NCBI GenBank assembly: GCA_944990035.1
Contig: CALYLX010000158.1
Span: 186,001-250,000, forward strand
Length of the DNA: 64,000 nt
Direction of reading: 5' to 3'
DNA from: Clitopilus passeckerianus
Taxonomy: Eukaryota > Basidiomycota > Agaricomycetes > Agaricales > Entolomataceae
In this document: positions 11,399-24,053 of the stretch, piece by piece
How positions within the stretch are numbered: the stretch's first letter is position 1
How the letters are laid out: each line of letters opens with the position of its first letter
Translations under genes and position numbers: made by a program
Notes under the pieces: model-generated
The model's database searches: none
Told to the model about the DNA's origin: nothing
Seen by the model: the letters and a program-made list of their open reading frames with translations, nothing else

Positions 11399-13067
11399 AT
11401 GCATGTCGCCCTTGGAATACACGAACTCCAGCTGTCAATATTCACACTCCTAGATCCAGGGGATCTCTTCGGGCTGGCTTTGTCGTGCAAATGCTTCAAA
11501 GGTTCGCGAGTCCAGCCTGCCCAAAGATGAATAAATCTAACGAACCACCCTAGACTGTGCGATTACAATGCTATGGTACCAACTACCAAGTATTGACCTG
11601 ATCATTCGGACTCTGCCTGATGATCTCTGGGGTTATTGCACAGACAATCGTCGTCGTATAATGTTGGTGAGTGATCAGGCGCTGAGGTCGTGGTCCAGTC
11701 GCTCACTGGGCCTTTATTGTACGCCTCTGATATAGACTCTTCGACGACCCTTCCAATCAACAGACTGGAGCAGATTTGACTTTTATCGCGCAAAAGTGCG
11801 GGAACTACGTCTTCAAAACGTCGTGTTTGCATCGAATGAGACATTGGACACGTTGGCATCCTCCCATCGATTCCGCGCTTCGGAAGGCATCTTTTTCAAT
11901 GCACATACTGTCCACGTTGACTTCACTGAGGAGAGCGTGTTTGAAATGAAAGATCACCTTCATCATTTCTTCGGTGCCAGTCTCAGGAACGTCATCATCG
12001 ATAACTTCGACGACTACGACAACGAGGTGGAACCCGTACCCTCGTTTCTTTCGTCTTTATGTTCCTCCTGGAGTCAAATCAAGCGACTGGTGATCAGGCA
12101 GGGCATTGACGAGGAAGGCCTCGAACAGGATGAATCTCTCGCGCATGTCCTAAACAGTTTCGTTAATCTCGAACAACTCGAAATTGACTACGTTGACCTT
12201 ACCCCCGACCTTGTCCATACTCTCGCCTCTCTCCCAAACCTACACTCCTGGAAGCAAAGAAATTATGCAGAGGATGATCAGCCTCTAGCTGGGGCTTCAT
12301 TGCCACCAAGTTGGGGGTTCAAAAGTCTCGAGAACTTGGACATAGGCTTTAGCTGGCCAACGGCAACGGATCTTCTCTTGCTTCTCCTACAAACGGGGCC
12401 ACAACAAGGCTCACATCCCCTCCGCACATTGAGGATACGGCATCCCATGGAGATGACCTTTCAAACTGGCGAGTACACACTACACGACATCAAATCCCAG
12501 GCCAAATTACTGCAAGCAATTGGACAATATTCAGGCCTGACATCGTTGAACGTAACACAAGATGGGCTCGGGTATACACGAGAACGTACGTTCAGTGTTA
12601 ACAGTGATGCCATGACCAGCGCTTTAGGGGAAGCAAGGGCTGCCATGCTTTCTTTGCAAAACATACGCTCTCTACAACACTTAAATCTTCAAGGAGATGC
12701 CCTTGTATGTGTTGACAACGAAATCATCCAGGGAATATCCGCCGCATGCGCCGGACTGCGTACCTTGCGATTCCAATGGACTACCAAATACACTGCCGCT
12801 GACACCATGTTCCGCCCAAGGGCAACCTTAGCAGTTCTGCACAAACTGCCGGCCTGCGAGCATCTAGAGAAAATCGGCCTTCCAATTAATTTCCACCTAT
12901 ATGATGACCTCGGGGACGACCTCGCCGCAGTGATCATGCCCCAAGTACAGGAGATAACCTTAAATGGGTACGGAACGGGGAGGGACATAGTTAATGGGGA
13001 GGAGGAGCTATTCAGGTGGTTGGAACCGATATTTCCCAGTGCAAAGCGGCGTACTGTATCCCTCTAG
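11399..13067 (+). CDS. F-box/leucine-rich-repeat-like protein (paralog 4)
   Basis: Exons 11399-11501, 11554-11666 and 11736-13067 give about 515 aa, with introns of 52 and 69 nt at the family positions. The N-terminus MHVALGIHELQLSIFTLLDP followed by LFGLALSCKCFKG is the most canonical F-box of the four. ALWREQ of the paralogs is replaced by the divergent MLWYQLPS. The shared block here is STDWSRFDFYRAKVREL. The leucine-rich region is more diverged than between paralogs 1-3, suggesting an older duplicate or fast evolution. The role as SCF adaptor is inferred. Confidence 0.85.
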
Positions 13068-13358
13068 ATCAGCAATATCGCAGTGGCCATGATTCCGATT
13101 GAAGTCTTTGGATAAAATCGCATAGTTTAGCAAGATTAGGGGCTACGCATTTCCTACATGGGAGCCAGGACAGGTGACGACTATAAGAATCTGTCGATTG
13201 GTTTCAACCAGGAACTATAACAAAGATGCCTCGCCGCGGGAGATCGCCTTGAGAGGGAATATTGTATCTGCAGTTTGTTCGATACTCGCATTAAATATTA
13301 TAACAAGGCGTACAATAATATACATTGTGCTAGAGGTAGCGATCGAAAGCGAATTAAT

Positions 13359-15077
13359 TCATATCTGTCGTTCCAAATCACTGAGTCCGTTGTGCCTGTG
13401 GATTGCCTCTGATCCTCCTTCCTCTGCGACTGGCTGGGTTTTGCCTGGACGTTGGTCAACGCCAAGGCTGACATCGGAATCGCCAGGTGCTGGCGTAGTG
13501 AGTTCGATAGGAGGATCATGGGCACTGCTTGGCCGACTACTCGATTGGAGCGGTAGCTGAGCAATTCGCCGCCTTCTCTTCTCTTCATTAAGCTCCCGTA
13601 AGTGCTGCCGTAGGACATATACAGCATTAACAAAGGACTGTTCCAGGGCTTGTGAGCATTGGTATAATTATCGATTGAACGCAGGCTTACCGGATCGGTG
13701 GCCGCTAATATTGCATAAACAAGAGGGCGAAGGGCGTATACGACTAGATCTGTGACGGGTTTAGGTTCGGGCTCAAGACGAATTGCTGCATTACACACCT
13801 AGTACCAAGAGCGCAAACACCTGGGATAAGTTAGGGAGACAGAAGTAAATGGAAGAACACAAGTAACTCACGACGTGGCTCTTCATCCCAACAATACTGG
13901 TATAGAGATCCAGGATGACCGAGGAGTAATTGATCAGGAAGCTCACAGTCGGATACATAGCTGTGCCGACAGTCAGCGTATGGAAGGCTAAGGGTCACAA
14001 AGGACATACCAATGCGGAAGACGATTCTTCGGAACCGCTTGCTCTGGCTGAGGAAAGAGGACTGGCTCGACTCGGAATGGACGCTACTGATATTAGTTGT
14101 ACCGTCTGCGTCAACTAAGCGGTGGATGGAACGCTATAGACTGATCAGAGCACTGGCTGGCGGGTCCGGGGTAATGGACGTACATGGGCTTCATATAGCC
14201 ATAAAAGGACGATGGATGAGCAGACGGTCTCAATGGCAGCGGCGAGAGATATCCAGACGGTCTGAGTCCCGATCAACCAGTGAAGTCGTTTGCTCCTGTC
14301 ACGTCCGTCGTTGGTGTACCAGCACACAGCGTTCTCCTCGTCCCAGCTAAGCAGGGAGTGTCAGTTCGTTAGCTGCTGAGACATCCAGAGGAACTTACCC
14401 AAATTGACCGAAGCCAAGAACAGGTAAAGTAAGAGCCAGCGACAAGGCAAGCGTTCCCAGAAGATACCATTTCTCCATTTTCCGCCCATTGACCCCGTGC
14501 ACGAGAACTAATCTAGATGAGAGATGAGGATGGTTGGAATGGACTTGATCGGTCAAGCAGCTTGATCAACTCACTGGAGGTTCATAGCGATACATGTCGT
14601 CAAGAACGTAGCCAAGAAGAGGGTGAACTAAAATTTTCATTAGCTGAAGAGTCGTCGCGTCCTCAAGAAAATGCGACGTGTACATTAATAAAGTATGCCG
14701 CAACCGTGCATCTGACGCCAGGTTTTGATGGTGAAGCCGTCCAGGAAAGGCCGTATACGACGCTATTGGCGTTATCGATAAGGGTCCAATTACATAGGGA
14801 AGACATCACTTACTTCGCCAATAAGGAGTAGGAGAGAAGACGGAAGCTGACACGATCCAGACATTTCCTGGAGACTCGCGGATATGCCACAATCGCATAT
14901 GCAACGAGGACAAGAAACGATATCACTGCTCCTGGTATGGCTGAAGCGTAGAAAAAGACCGCACTAGGAGGATACCAGGTTAGTATGAACGCGATGGCTA
15001 CCACGAGGCAAAAATATCGGGATAGCTTACATGAACTGGGTCTGTTCGTTCGACGGCGACCCACCATCGTCACTCAT
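13359..15077 (-). CDS. Seven-transmembrane GPCR-like receptor
   Basis: Multi-exon minus-strand gene of roughly 420 aa. The first exon (15077-15031, MSDDGGSPSNEQTQF) splices through a GT-AG intron into TM1 (AVFFYASAIPGAVISFLVLV). Further exons give TM2 (FRLLSYSLLANVVYGLSW), TM3 (TLFLATFLTTCIAMNL), TM4 (WYLLGTLALSLALTLPVLGF), TM5 (LIGTQTVWISLAAAIETVCS), TM6 (PTVSFLINYSSVILDLY) and TM7 (LVVYALRPLVYAILAA). Cysteines before TM3 (VRCTV) and between TM4 and TM5 (NAVCWY) are placed like the GPCR disulfide pair. A hydrophilic Ser/Pro/Glu tail of about 100 residues ends at 13359. The layout resembles the fungal cAMP-receptor-like/Git3 class; ligand and G protein are unknown. Exon borders within the middle are likely but not certain. 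Confidence 0.75.
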
Positions 15078-15297
15078 GGCCTGGTGGGCGATGGAGTTAT
15101 CCTTGAAGCCAGAGCAGTCGAACTTCGGGTTTTTGAATGAAAACACAGGCGATGGGCATGGGGAACGGTTTTGACAGAGGTCACATAATTATATTGTAAC
15201 ATACCACGAATCACTGCCGTATGGGGTAAGCGCATGAGCTCGAGAAAGGCATGTACGGTTCATCCCTGAGCGTATCAAGGCCCGTATCATTCGCATT

Positions 15298-16664
15298 TCA
15301 ATCAGCAAAATTCCCTCCTGGTAGGCCGCAAGCATCCAACTCAATTTTCAGGGCCCACCGGAACTCCTCGAGACCAAGTATCATCGATAGCAAAGTACGA
15401 AAAGATAGAGGGGACAACGGATGTAAATTCGCCACAAATCCGGATGGGATGACTTGATCCAGGTAGCTCGGCAGTCGGACTGTTGTGAATTTCTCGCTTA
15501 GTAAAGAACGAATGATGTCTACTTGATGTAGAGAGGCTGTTGGCACCGAAGATTGAAGGTGTCAAGCGCTTGATCAGTATCGAGGCGCGGTCCCACAAGT
15601 TTTGAAAATTTCGTCAGTTTCGTGAGTTTGGCCGTGGAGGCGATACTCACTCGACGGAGGTTCCCAGATAGTCGGGTCGACGATCCCAGACGGTATGGGA
15701 ACCCACCCTGCAGACATGATCATTCGCTGATAATTGGCTGGGTAACAAGTTCAAGCAGAGTTGAGTGGGCAATTGATTCGCCACACAACGTGGTCGAGGA
15801 GCTTCGATGAATCAGCGTACCAACTTTGATCTTCTCATGTGATTGTACTTGAGTTTTGGCGATTTTTTTCAAAGAGCTTTTGACTCTCTTGCCAGACTTG
15901 CCTAGGTTCCAAGAATTGTTCAAGTTTCATGAAACTTCTGTTCGAACTGGATAGACAGAAAATCTTTGAACTTGCTTGAGAATATTTTCGGTGAATCCTT
16001 GGTGAATTTTGAGAAGCGATCCTGCAAGAAGCAAGCTATTTCGGGGACGACTCCACTAACGTATACAATCTGGTGACGTCCATATGAAGTCGAGCCTGAG
16101 GGAGGCTTCACTCGAAAGCCAGGAACGAATTGAGGATGGTTGTCAATAAATGAAGGAACGCCTCTTGAGTCCACCTCAGCCCTGAGTTAGCTGAGACGCA
16201 ATTCATTGCACTTCCCATCCTCGTGGGCACGCGTCGAGATATGAAATTGACCGGAGTAGTAGAAGCATGTCTATGATCTGTTTGCCGGTAAAGGTCTTCG
16301 AATTCTGACCATACCATGATCGTAGATTGGATCCGCGAGAACTTTGATATGACATCCGGGCTGTGATGCTGGACGTCAGAGTCCAAAACGCAATGGAGTA
16401 TGCCTCGAGTTTGGTCTGCAGAGTGAATCGCCACTCGCTCGGCATAGAGGGACGATCTGGCCCAAATATTGGAAAAACGACCAAATGATCATCGACATCT
16501 TTCTTTGCACTGCGGAATTGTTCACAAATGAGAGAGATTCTCAGGCACCGATAAGGTTTCTCGAGCTATGAAAGGGGAACACGACAATTCCTGTCATCAA
16601 CGGTTTCGATAACCAATGGCCTCTCGTAAATCTGATTCAGTTGGGAATGGTTGTCTATGTACAT
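15298..16664 (-). pseudogene. Decayed gene of unknown family
   Basis: Reading the minus strand from an ATG at 16664 gives a plausible protein (VIETVDDRNCRVPLS). It meets a TAG at 16568-16566 and continues in the same frame as coding-like sequence (PYRCLRISLICEQF, then VVFPIFGPDRPSMPSEW) to 16203. Further coding-like blocks follow in other frames, for example 16174-15920 (HPQFVPGFRVKPPSGSTSYG) and 15598-15298 (EEFRWALKIELDACGLPG). Removing the TAG would need an intron of about 20 nt, shorter than any other here. A disabled gene is the simplest reading; a heavily spliced intact gene is possible. I do not recognise the family. Confidence 0.4.
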
Positions 16665-17190
16665 TTGTTGCTGTATTTTACGATATGAAGGGGAAAGGGG
16701 GTTAAGGGTTGGTTTATTCGAATAACAAATCCCCTCAAACTGGAGGCTTACCCGTTGTCAAGCATTATGAAGAAAGGCGGAGAAATTGCAGCATGATGAT
16801 TTCCTGCCCGATTGGTAAATTCCACCATACAGGGAAGGCCAAGTGAGGGTTGTTTGAATGGCCGCTTCAGAGACTCTTCTACCCAGAAAATACTAAAATC
16901 TGCTGCGCACCATATCGAAAGATAACAGCAGGCAGATAAGGTCGCTCCTCCAGCGCTTTACTGCTTTCCCACAATGCGTTCACAGGAGCGTAATGCCTGG
17001 CAGAAAACCGCACCCGGTCATTTTGAGGTCATCACGTGATCGGGCAAGAACAAACCTGCACAACGATGGCGCGGTTGGCAGCGCCCCTAACAGCTCTCCA
17101 CTACGTCTGCGCCATTGACGCTTTTATGACAATACGTCGGTTCGAACAAGGTTGAATGCAAATACTTAGGCTTTTGAAGTCTCGACGTCC
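16665..17190. other. Promoter region of the FAB1-like gene
   Basis: About 500 bp without a supportable gene, lying between a decayed minus-strand gene and the plus-strand kinase. No TATA box was noticed close to the ATG at 17191. Confidence 0.35.
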
Positions 17191-20100
17191 ATGGACAATC
17201 AGAAGCCTTTACCCGCAATACCGAGACCAACATTCCCAACGCTCACTGTTGATGCTGCGTGCCATAGATCGCGTCTTGTGCGACACTTTCTGGCCGAAAT
17301 TAAGGATGAACCCATAGCGAAACGAAAGGACGGATGGGCAGCTGCAATTGAGGAAGCTCTTGACGAACTGGGCCAATGCATTGCCACTCATGAGTGGTTA
17401 CGTTCCCTGAGGTTGGCCAATACACTGTATAACCTAGCGAAAGAGCCAACGTCAACATCGTCGGGGCCTAAACAAGAAAAGACCCCAGAGGAGGAAGGGA
17501 GTCAGTTGGCGGAGAAAGTTGGTGAAGAGAAAAAGCCCTCCTCACCGAATAACCCTCCGAGCCCTCCCATATCCAAGGAGCTACCCCCTTCACCTCAGCA
17601 ATCAAGTCTTGATAAGAAGCCTATACTTTTATGTGTAACATACTCGGAAACCAAGAAACGTCCTCCATTAAGCCCCAGCGATCGTTCAGCTGCAACTCCT
17701 GCCATCGGTTGTCACTTTAGGCCGGGGAATTTCGACTGTTCATCGAACCTTCCCTGCAGGGTTATATTCGGACATAAGGGCTTTTTAGGTGGGCAGATTT
17801 TCCTCGTTGTTTGCTGGGCGGTTCGAGTTTTGACGAAACTTGTTCATTCCAGGTAGCTCCCAAAGCCCATCAAAGTCGATAATTGGAGGCAGCTTCCTGT
17901 TCCAAGGAATCAGCTCAGACTCTCAATTTGAGATCCTCTGTAACGCCCTCAAACTCTCGGTCTATGTTCAGCTCTCCCTAATCCTCGAACAACACGTTCT
18001 CCATGACTCCTGTGCCCCTCTGATATTCCCCCGCCCAAAGCTCCCATCTCCGCCGTCGGTTCCAATTTCCCGTCCAACATCGGCGGAAGACGAGACTCCC
18101 CTCCCGAAGCCTCGGAAACAAGGCGGCTTTTTCTCATCTGGTCTCCTGTCGTTTTTCTCAAGAAACGCACTTCCTCGATCGCGCACCATCACGCCTACAT
18201 CACAACAGAGAAACCCATCAGACCTGGGAATTTCGTTGGGTGGTTATCACGTTCCCTTGGGCTTACCGCGCCCACCTCTCTCTCTCGACATAGGCACGAG
18301 CGGTTTCCGACGGTTCTCTATTATAGGTGAATCACCGAGGTCCCCAACAGCCGCGGCACAACCGGCTGAGAAACCGCACACGCCGTATCTGCACACCTTC
18401 AACCAGATCCAAGGCAGCCGATCCCTTCTCTCCACATCTCCTGGGGTAGATTTCGCGCCTCCGACGTTGTTGTTCCAACTAGCAAAAGTAGAAGAGGCGA
18501 AGCATGGGCTTAGGCTCAAAGGGGACCAGAAGACGGCATTGTCGAGTATGCTGGGGTGGGATGGGAAGGAGCACCTGGGCAACAACATGTCGGGCATTGC
18601 AGGCTTTCTGCGACACCAAGGATTTTCGGCGTTGGTGATGAGAGCTATTTCATTAGCTGACCCTCCGAATCCCGAGCCGGTAGCTGATGAAGCCTCCGTT
18701 AAACCGACTGCTTCAGAAGACAGCGACAGCCGTCCAGAAATTTCAAGGTCGCCGACGATCCCAACGGTGGCTTCCGCGAAGCCTTCTAAATCCCTGAATT
18801 GCGGCCGGCCTCGGTGGCGGACATACCGATATTATTCTTGGGAGGGCGAGGCAGACTCGACATTGGGAGATGCCTTAGCAGAGCTAGTATCAACGGTGGA
18901 TGACCCTTGTGACGTCTCGGAATGCAAGCAGAAGAGGGGCGAGCACCAGCTGCGGATCGCACACAATAAAATTGTTATCACGGTGGCGATTGCACCCAAG
19001 TCGAACTGGGGAATCAAGGGATCAGGAGAGGAGATGGAGACTTGGCAAAGTTGTTCTGCTTGTGGTGCGGAAACGAAACATACATTTGTTGGCGACGGAA
19101 CTACGTACGTATCTTGCTCTTCAGGTGGTCACACAATGGTCTCTGACAATCCTTCGTAGTTTGTTCTCTTGCGGGAAGTACTTTGAATTGCTGATCTATT
19201 CACCTGCACTATGTACCATCAAGCCAACGCTCTGCGAACATACCCTGGCGCCTCCCCTTCCCTGGCCTCATCTACCTTTCTCGCGCTTCAACATCGTTCG
19301 CCACTTCTTGGTCAAATCCCACGTGGTGTCCTTTTCGACTACTATAATCGACGACCTTCATGACATCAAGGTCCCCAGGCTCCAAATCATTCGGGGACAG
19401 AGTGGCAAAACTTCTGAAAATTCAAGTCATTCCTCCTTCAGCCAAAACGGTGCGGGCTGTGAAGAGGACAAGAGGGAGTTACGACGTGAGATGCGTAATT
19501 GGTGGGAAGGAGTATATGAACACATAGACAATCTAGTAAGAAGCTTGTTCTCAATCTTCGCACCAATTCTGACCGTTCGCGCAGGAAAGCATAGTTGCTT
19601 CAAACGAGACGAAATCGACACCGAAACTTAAGCCTCTGCCTAGACTGCCGTCCGAAGGTGGCGACTTCCGGGAAGATGCAACTCCAGTAGCAACGCAGAG
19701 ATGGAGCAGCGGCGCCCCGCCACCGACACCAGCTACAACAAGCCAGATATCTAGTATCTTTCCTCCTGACCCCGCGACACCGAAAAAAAGGGACGCCTCC
19801 GCCTCCGCCTCTGCCAATGATTACTTTGGCACCCCTACCACTGCCCCTTATGCACCTCCCCCAACGCCCTCAAAGACGACAGATCACACGGTTGCGGAGA
19901 AGCTGTCAAATCTCCGCTTTACATTCCAGAGGATGGAGCAGTCACTGTACGCCCAGCTGGGAAGGACATCGCCATCAACTTTGAATGATATTCGAAGAGG
20001 CTTTCATGCAGCAGCCGTAGGCGCAGAGAAGCGAGTGCATGCCTGGCAGAAGAAGAACGTCATCTCAGATGGTCCAGTCCCAGCGTATAAACCAACGGCT

Positions 20101-22311
20101 GATCCGGATTGGTGGACCGAGCAATATCATGCAGCACCTGGAAGTAACGTCATCGTGAACGAGGAGGACTGGAGCAGCTTGATAGCTTATACCTTGAGGT
20201 ATGTTCAACTTTCCGTAGATGACTCGATACTGACGGCTTTTCTTCATTAACAGCACGACCGACTATCTCATCGAACTGGCCAATATGTCCCTAGCGCGCA
20301 TGGGTTCCGTGACAACACCCGAACTCTCAACTTCCGGCTCTTCTGTTTCAACCAAAGAGTCTTCTCTGTTCTCGGCCGCTTTGGGGTACAAGTTGTTCAC
20401 CGTCGCCAGCCGAACACAACCAGACCCGGATGTCGAGGGCGTAGTCTGGAACGAGCCTGAAATGTTCTCCGCCACCATCTCTCGCGTCACTCACCCTCGC
20501 GACTCGGCCAGCCTGTTCAAGGACGTCATGCGCCAGAAGTCAGTTGATGTCAACTCCCTGGCGTCCAGGTCCCATACTGGTGGCGGTTCGCGATCAAGCA
20601 CTATGGCTCCCCCGCCCATGGCATACGCCAAGCCTGATGTTGGCGTCAGCAAGAATGAGGCAGATGGGGAGCTGACTATCAAGCAGAAGAAGGACGAAGG
20701 CAAGGAGTCGGTGGACAAACTTATGTTGGATTTGGGGACACTCTCAGCCGACAAGGGACAGAAGACCACAGGATTGTACAGCAGTCCTGCATCCAGTACA
20801 CTATCTCAGTCTTCCAAGCCACCCTCAATCGCATCGTCCGACAGCCATTCGACTGTTGGAAGAAGTACAGAAGAGACGCCAAAAGCTCTGCCGAGCTCAA
20901 CCCCCGTGCCACTAAAGGACGACTCGAACTTTGAAAAGCAATCCGATGGCACTCGTTCGCCTGCACCGTCCGCCACAGGTTCCACCATTACCAATACCCT
21001 TTCTAGTGGCATTTCAAGTGCTATGCGTTATGTACGCCGTGACAATGGGGCATCGCGCCCGATGTCGCCTACACCAAAACCACACCATGGACTCTTATTT
21101 GCAGACTCTGCGAATAGCATGGAGGAGCGGCCACACATCAAATACGAATGGACGATTGGCAAGAGAATCAAATTTACTTGCGTTGTTTACTACGCGAAGC
21201 AGTTCGACAATCTCCGCCGTCGTTGTGGAATTGACGACTCGTACATCCACAGTCTAGCTACGAGTTTGTCTTGGCTAGCTGAAGGCGGTAAAAGTAAATC
21301 AAGATTCCGCAAGACAGCTGATGAACGATTTATCATCAAGACCCTACTTGACACTTGGAACGTTGCAGATCTGTGAGCCCATTGCCTCACTTAACAATTA
21401 AGAACGTTACTGACTCCCGACCAGACAAGTTCTTCTGGAGCTGGCGCCTTCGTACTTCCAGTACATGGAATCAACTGCCAGCAAAGCAACGGCCCTGGCA
21501 AAGATGATGGGCTTCTACTCTGTGGAGATACGTAATGTTGAGACTGGCGTCGTACAATCCCAAGCCGACCTTCTGGTTATGGAGAACCTGTTCTATGGTC
21601 ATAAGATCTCCAAGGTCTTTGATCTGAAGGGCATTTCCGGACGGAAGGTCAAACCCAAGAACAAGGATAGTGTTGGTGGTACCGCCCCCAAGACTCTATT
21701 CGATGGAGAATGGATCGAAGGTAACCTAGATACACCGTTTGGATTCCATAACGTTCCTCTGACCTCCCTGTCTCAGGCCAGCAGAAAGCACTCGTCCTTA
21801 CCAAACCCCACTCCCGCCATGTCCTCAGATGTGCTCTCAGAAACGATGCCGAGTTTCTTGCAAAATGCAACATCATGGACTACTCGTAGGCAGCCACCTG
21901 CATCCCAAACTACATAAAACTAATTTCTATCTTTCCAGGCTACTTGTTGGGGTCGAAGAAAGCACAAGAGAGATCATCTGTGGCATCGTCGACACGATAG
22001 GTATGAGGTTTCTTGTGGAGCTGAAATGACCCTAACACAGCACTACAGGGAGCTACACGGTGGCGAAGACACTCGAATACAAGGCAAAGCAAAACCTCTC
22101 GTCCGGAAAGGAAACTACGGTTATGCCCCCAGCCGAGTACCAAGAACGCTTCGTGAAGACCCTAGAAGGTTACTTTGTCGCCTGCCCTGGTAAGGTCTTC
22201 TTTTAATTGTGCCCTGCATCCTCATTGACATCTTGTACAGACAAATGGTCCAAGCCCGAAGATAATAGTAAATTGACTCAAGACATTCAAGGACTTCCAA
22301 GTGTACTATAA
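17191..22311 (+). CDS. FAB1/PIKfyve-like phosphatidylinositol-3-phosphate 5-kinase without FYVE domain
   Basis: Likely makes PI(3,5)P2 from PI3P at the vacuole or endosome. Ten exons fit one frame: 17191-17788, 17853-19104, 19160-19535, 19585-20198, 20254-21372, 21425-21720, 21777-21885, 21939-22000, 22049-22189 and 22241-22311, giving 1545 aa. A Pro/Ser-rich N-terminus comes first. A region resembling the segment after the chaperonin domain follows (SIIGGSFLFQGISSD). Next are a Cys-rich SACGAETKH and CGKYFELLIYSPALC. The C-terminal lipid kinase domain has YEWTIGKRIKFTCVVYYAKQF, the ATP-site lysine in DERFIIK, DLLVMENLFYG, FDLKG and the catalytic NIMDYSLLVG. No FYVE finger or clear TCP-1 chaperonin domain is seen, so targeting must differ from canonical Fab1. 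It ends 182 bp from a convergent gene. Confidence 0.85.
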
Positions 22312-22492
22312 CATGGATTATTTATTGGCATAATTTATTGTCTACGCACACGGACTTTAGGCGTGCAAATGCCCACACAATCACTAGTAACTACACAATA
22401 TATGATAACGACACTCACGTACAAATTACACGACATGATTTCTCATATCCACCCACATACCATCCACATAGAACCGAGAGGTGTATGGTCGC

Positions 22493-23825
22493 CTATACAA
22501 CCTTCGTGGCCCACTCCACACGGTCGGGGGAACCCGACTCCATATGCTTGAAGTCGTGTGGGCTAACATGGCTCTCGGCCTCGGGGAAACGGGATATTGT
22601 CGTTTGCACGTGGATACTCTGCAGTCCAATATTATTTTGACTGGGTGGATACACTGAAGTCTTGGGTTGGATTGCGTGGCCGCGGTCGACGCGTACGATA
22701 ATAAGGTTGAAGGTGATGCCAATAATTTGAACGACCTAGAATATGGAGTCGGAATCAACGGGAGAGGTGCACGATCAGGATAGGGAGAACGTACTGCGTT
22801 GGAAACACCGAACTCGCCGTTATTTGAAGAGAGGAATAGTCCGAAAAGAATAATGATAGAGGAGGTATACAGGAGTCCAGACTCGATCATAAGCCTCATA
22901 ACTCGATCCAGAGGCGATCGGTCGGCGAAGGATTGGGGAGAGCGATAGATGGCTTCTCGCTGTATCGACCATATTCGGTGCACAATCAAGGCTGCGGGCG
23001 ATGTCAGCGTCAAAGTAGGGGGAACATGACTGAAGTCAACGTACAGGTGGTGACGAGATTTGTGGCAAGAGTGAGCGACAGCATGCCTGTGATGAAGGGT
23101 GTAATATCCTTGGCGTTGACAAGGTCTGCATTGCCGGCGAGCTTTGCTTCAAGGTAGCACGTAACGATCCCACAGGCTAAAGTCCAGGAGGTCAGCCAAA
23201 CTTCTTCCCAGACGCAATCTCTTCACAAACCTGTCGTCCCAAGCCATAGTACTATGGATGCTATGACGAAGTACCACTTCCGGCTATATATAATCCAGCA
23301 ACGATATATCTAAAGGGATGCTTAGTATTCTCCTTGGGTACGGAAATATCAACTGCCTTACGAGGATAGCATCGCCAATGAATGTTTGCGCCACATAGTT
23401 GACCATCTTCATGTACACGAGCCAGTTTGAGGAGTCCTCGAAGTCGTCTATGGGATCTCCTTGGAAATAGATAAAGGCCTCTATATTATGTCGGAGGCCA
23501 AAAGAGACGTCCAATGATGCGAAAATGAACATTAGGACTGCGGGAATGAGCATTTTCCAGTTGAGGTTGCGAGGAGACTTCAGTTGACCCTCCGAAGTGA
23601 CGAATAGGACCCGGATACATTTGAAGAAAGTGACAAGGAATATTCCTGAAATCCTTCAGCCCAACGGCGCTTACAACAATTTTGAAAGGCGACTCACTAT
23701 ATGGGGAGAGAGGTGAGCAATTCTCAAGAAGTCAAATGAAGCTCGATGTCGTACCCATAAAACACGCTGGCCATGAACATGCCCACCAGTTGGGCGATAT
23801 CTATCGGGAAATTCTCTGTCGCCAT
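22493..23825 (-). CDS. Basidiomycete multi-pass (about 7 TM) membrane protein
   Basis: Spliced gene of about 330 aa reading MATENFPIDIAQLVGMFMAS, then across an intron GIFLVTFFKCIRVLFVTSEG. Hydrophobic segments follow: MLIPAVLMFIFASLDVSFGL, FIGDAILIYRCWIIY, WYFVIASIVLWLG, ITPFITGMLSLTLATNLVTT, LLYTSSIIILFGLFLS and VVQIIGITFNLIIVRV. A polar tail ends EWATKVV. The segment GDAILIYRCW and the last helix before a short Arg patch are typical of a large, uncharacterised mushroom family with this topology (similar to DUF6533/DUF6534 neighbours). The first splice uses GT at the end of FYG and a distant AG. Receptor-like function is only a guess. It lies tail-to-tail with the FAB1-like gene. Confidence 0.7.
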
Positions 23826-24053
23826 CGTCGCTTATCTCAGTTGGGGCGAGAAATGACTGCCAGGAGTGAAGAGTTACAGCGTCCTGCGAGCATGGGCTTA
23901 TCAACCCCAGACCGTCGCACCGCAACTAATATTAAAAGGGTGTGAAGGCACAGCAGTTTCCAGGAGAAAGGGAAAACAGACGACGAAAAATCAACCTGAG
24001 CCACATATATGATATGCAAGTTCTTGTGTGCCTCTGTATGTCTTGTGAAACTG

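Noticed and set aside
17640..17790. Possible frameshift in the first exon of the FAB1-like gene
   Set aside because: A normal intron at 17789-17852 joins the frames exactly and the whole ten-exon model stays open.
23640..23770. Apparent splice-frame error in the membrane protein gene
   Set aside because: Using the AG at GCTGAAG rather than the nearer TTTCAG puts the downstream exon in frame.
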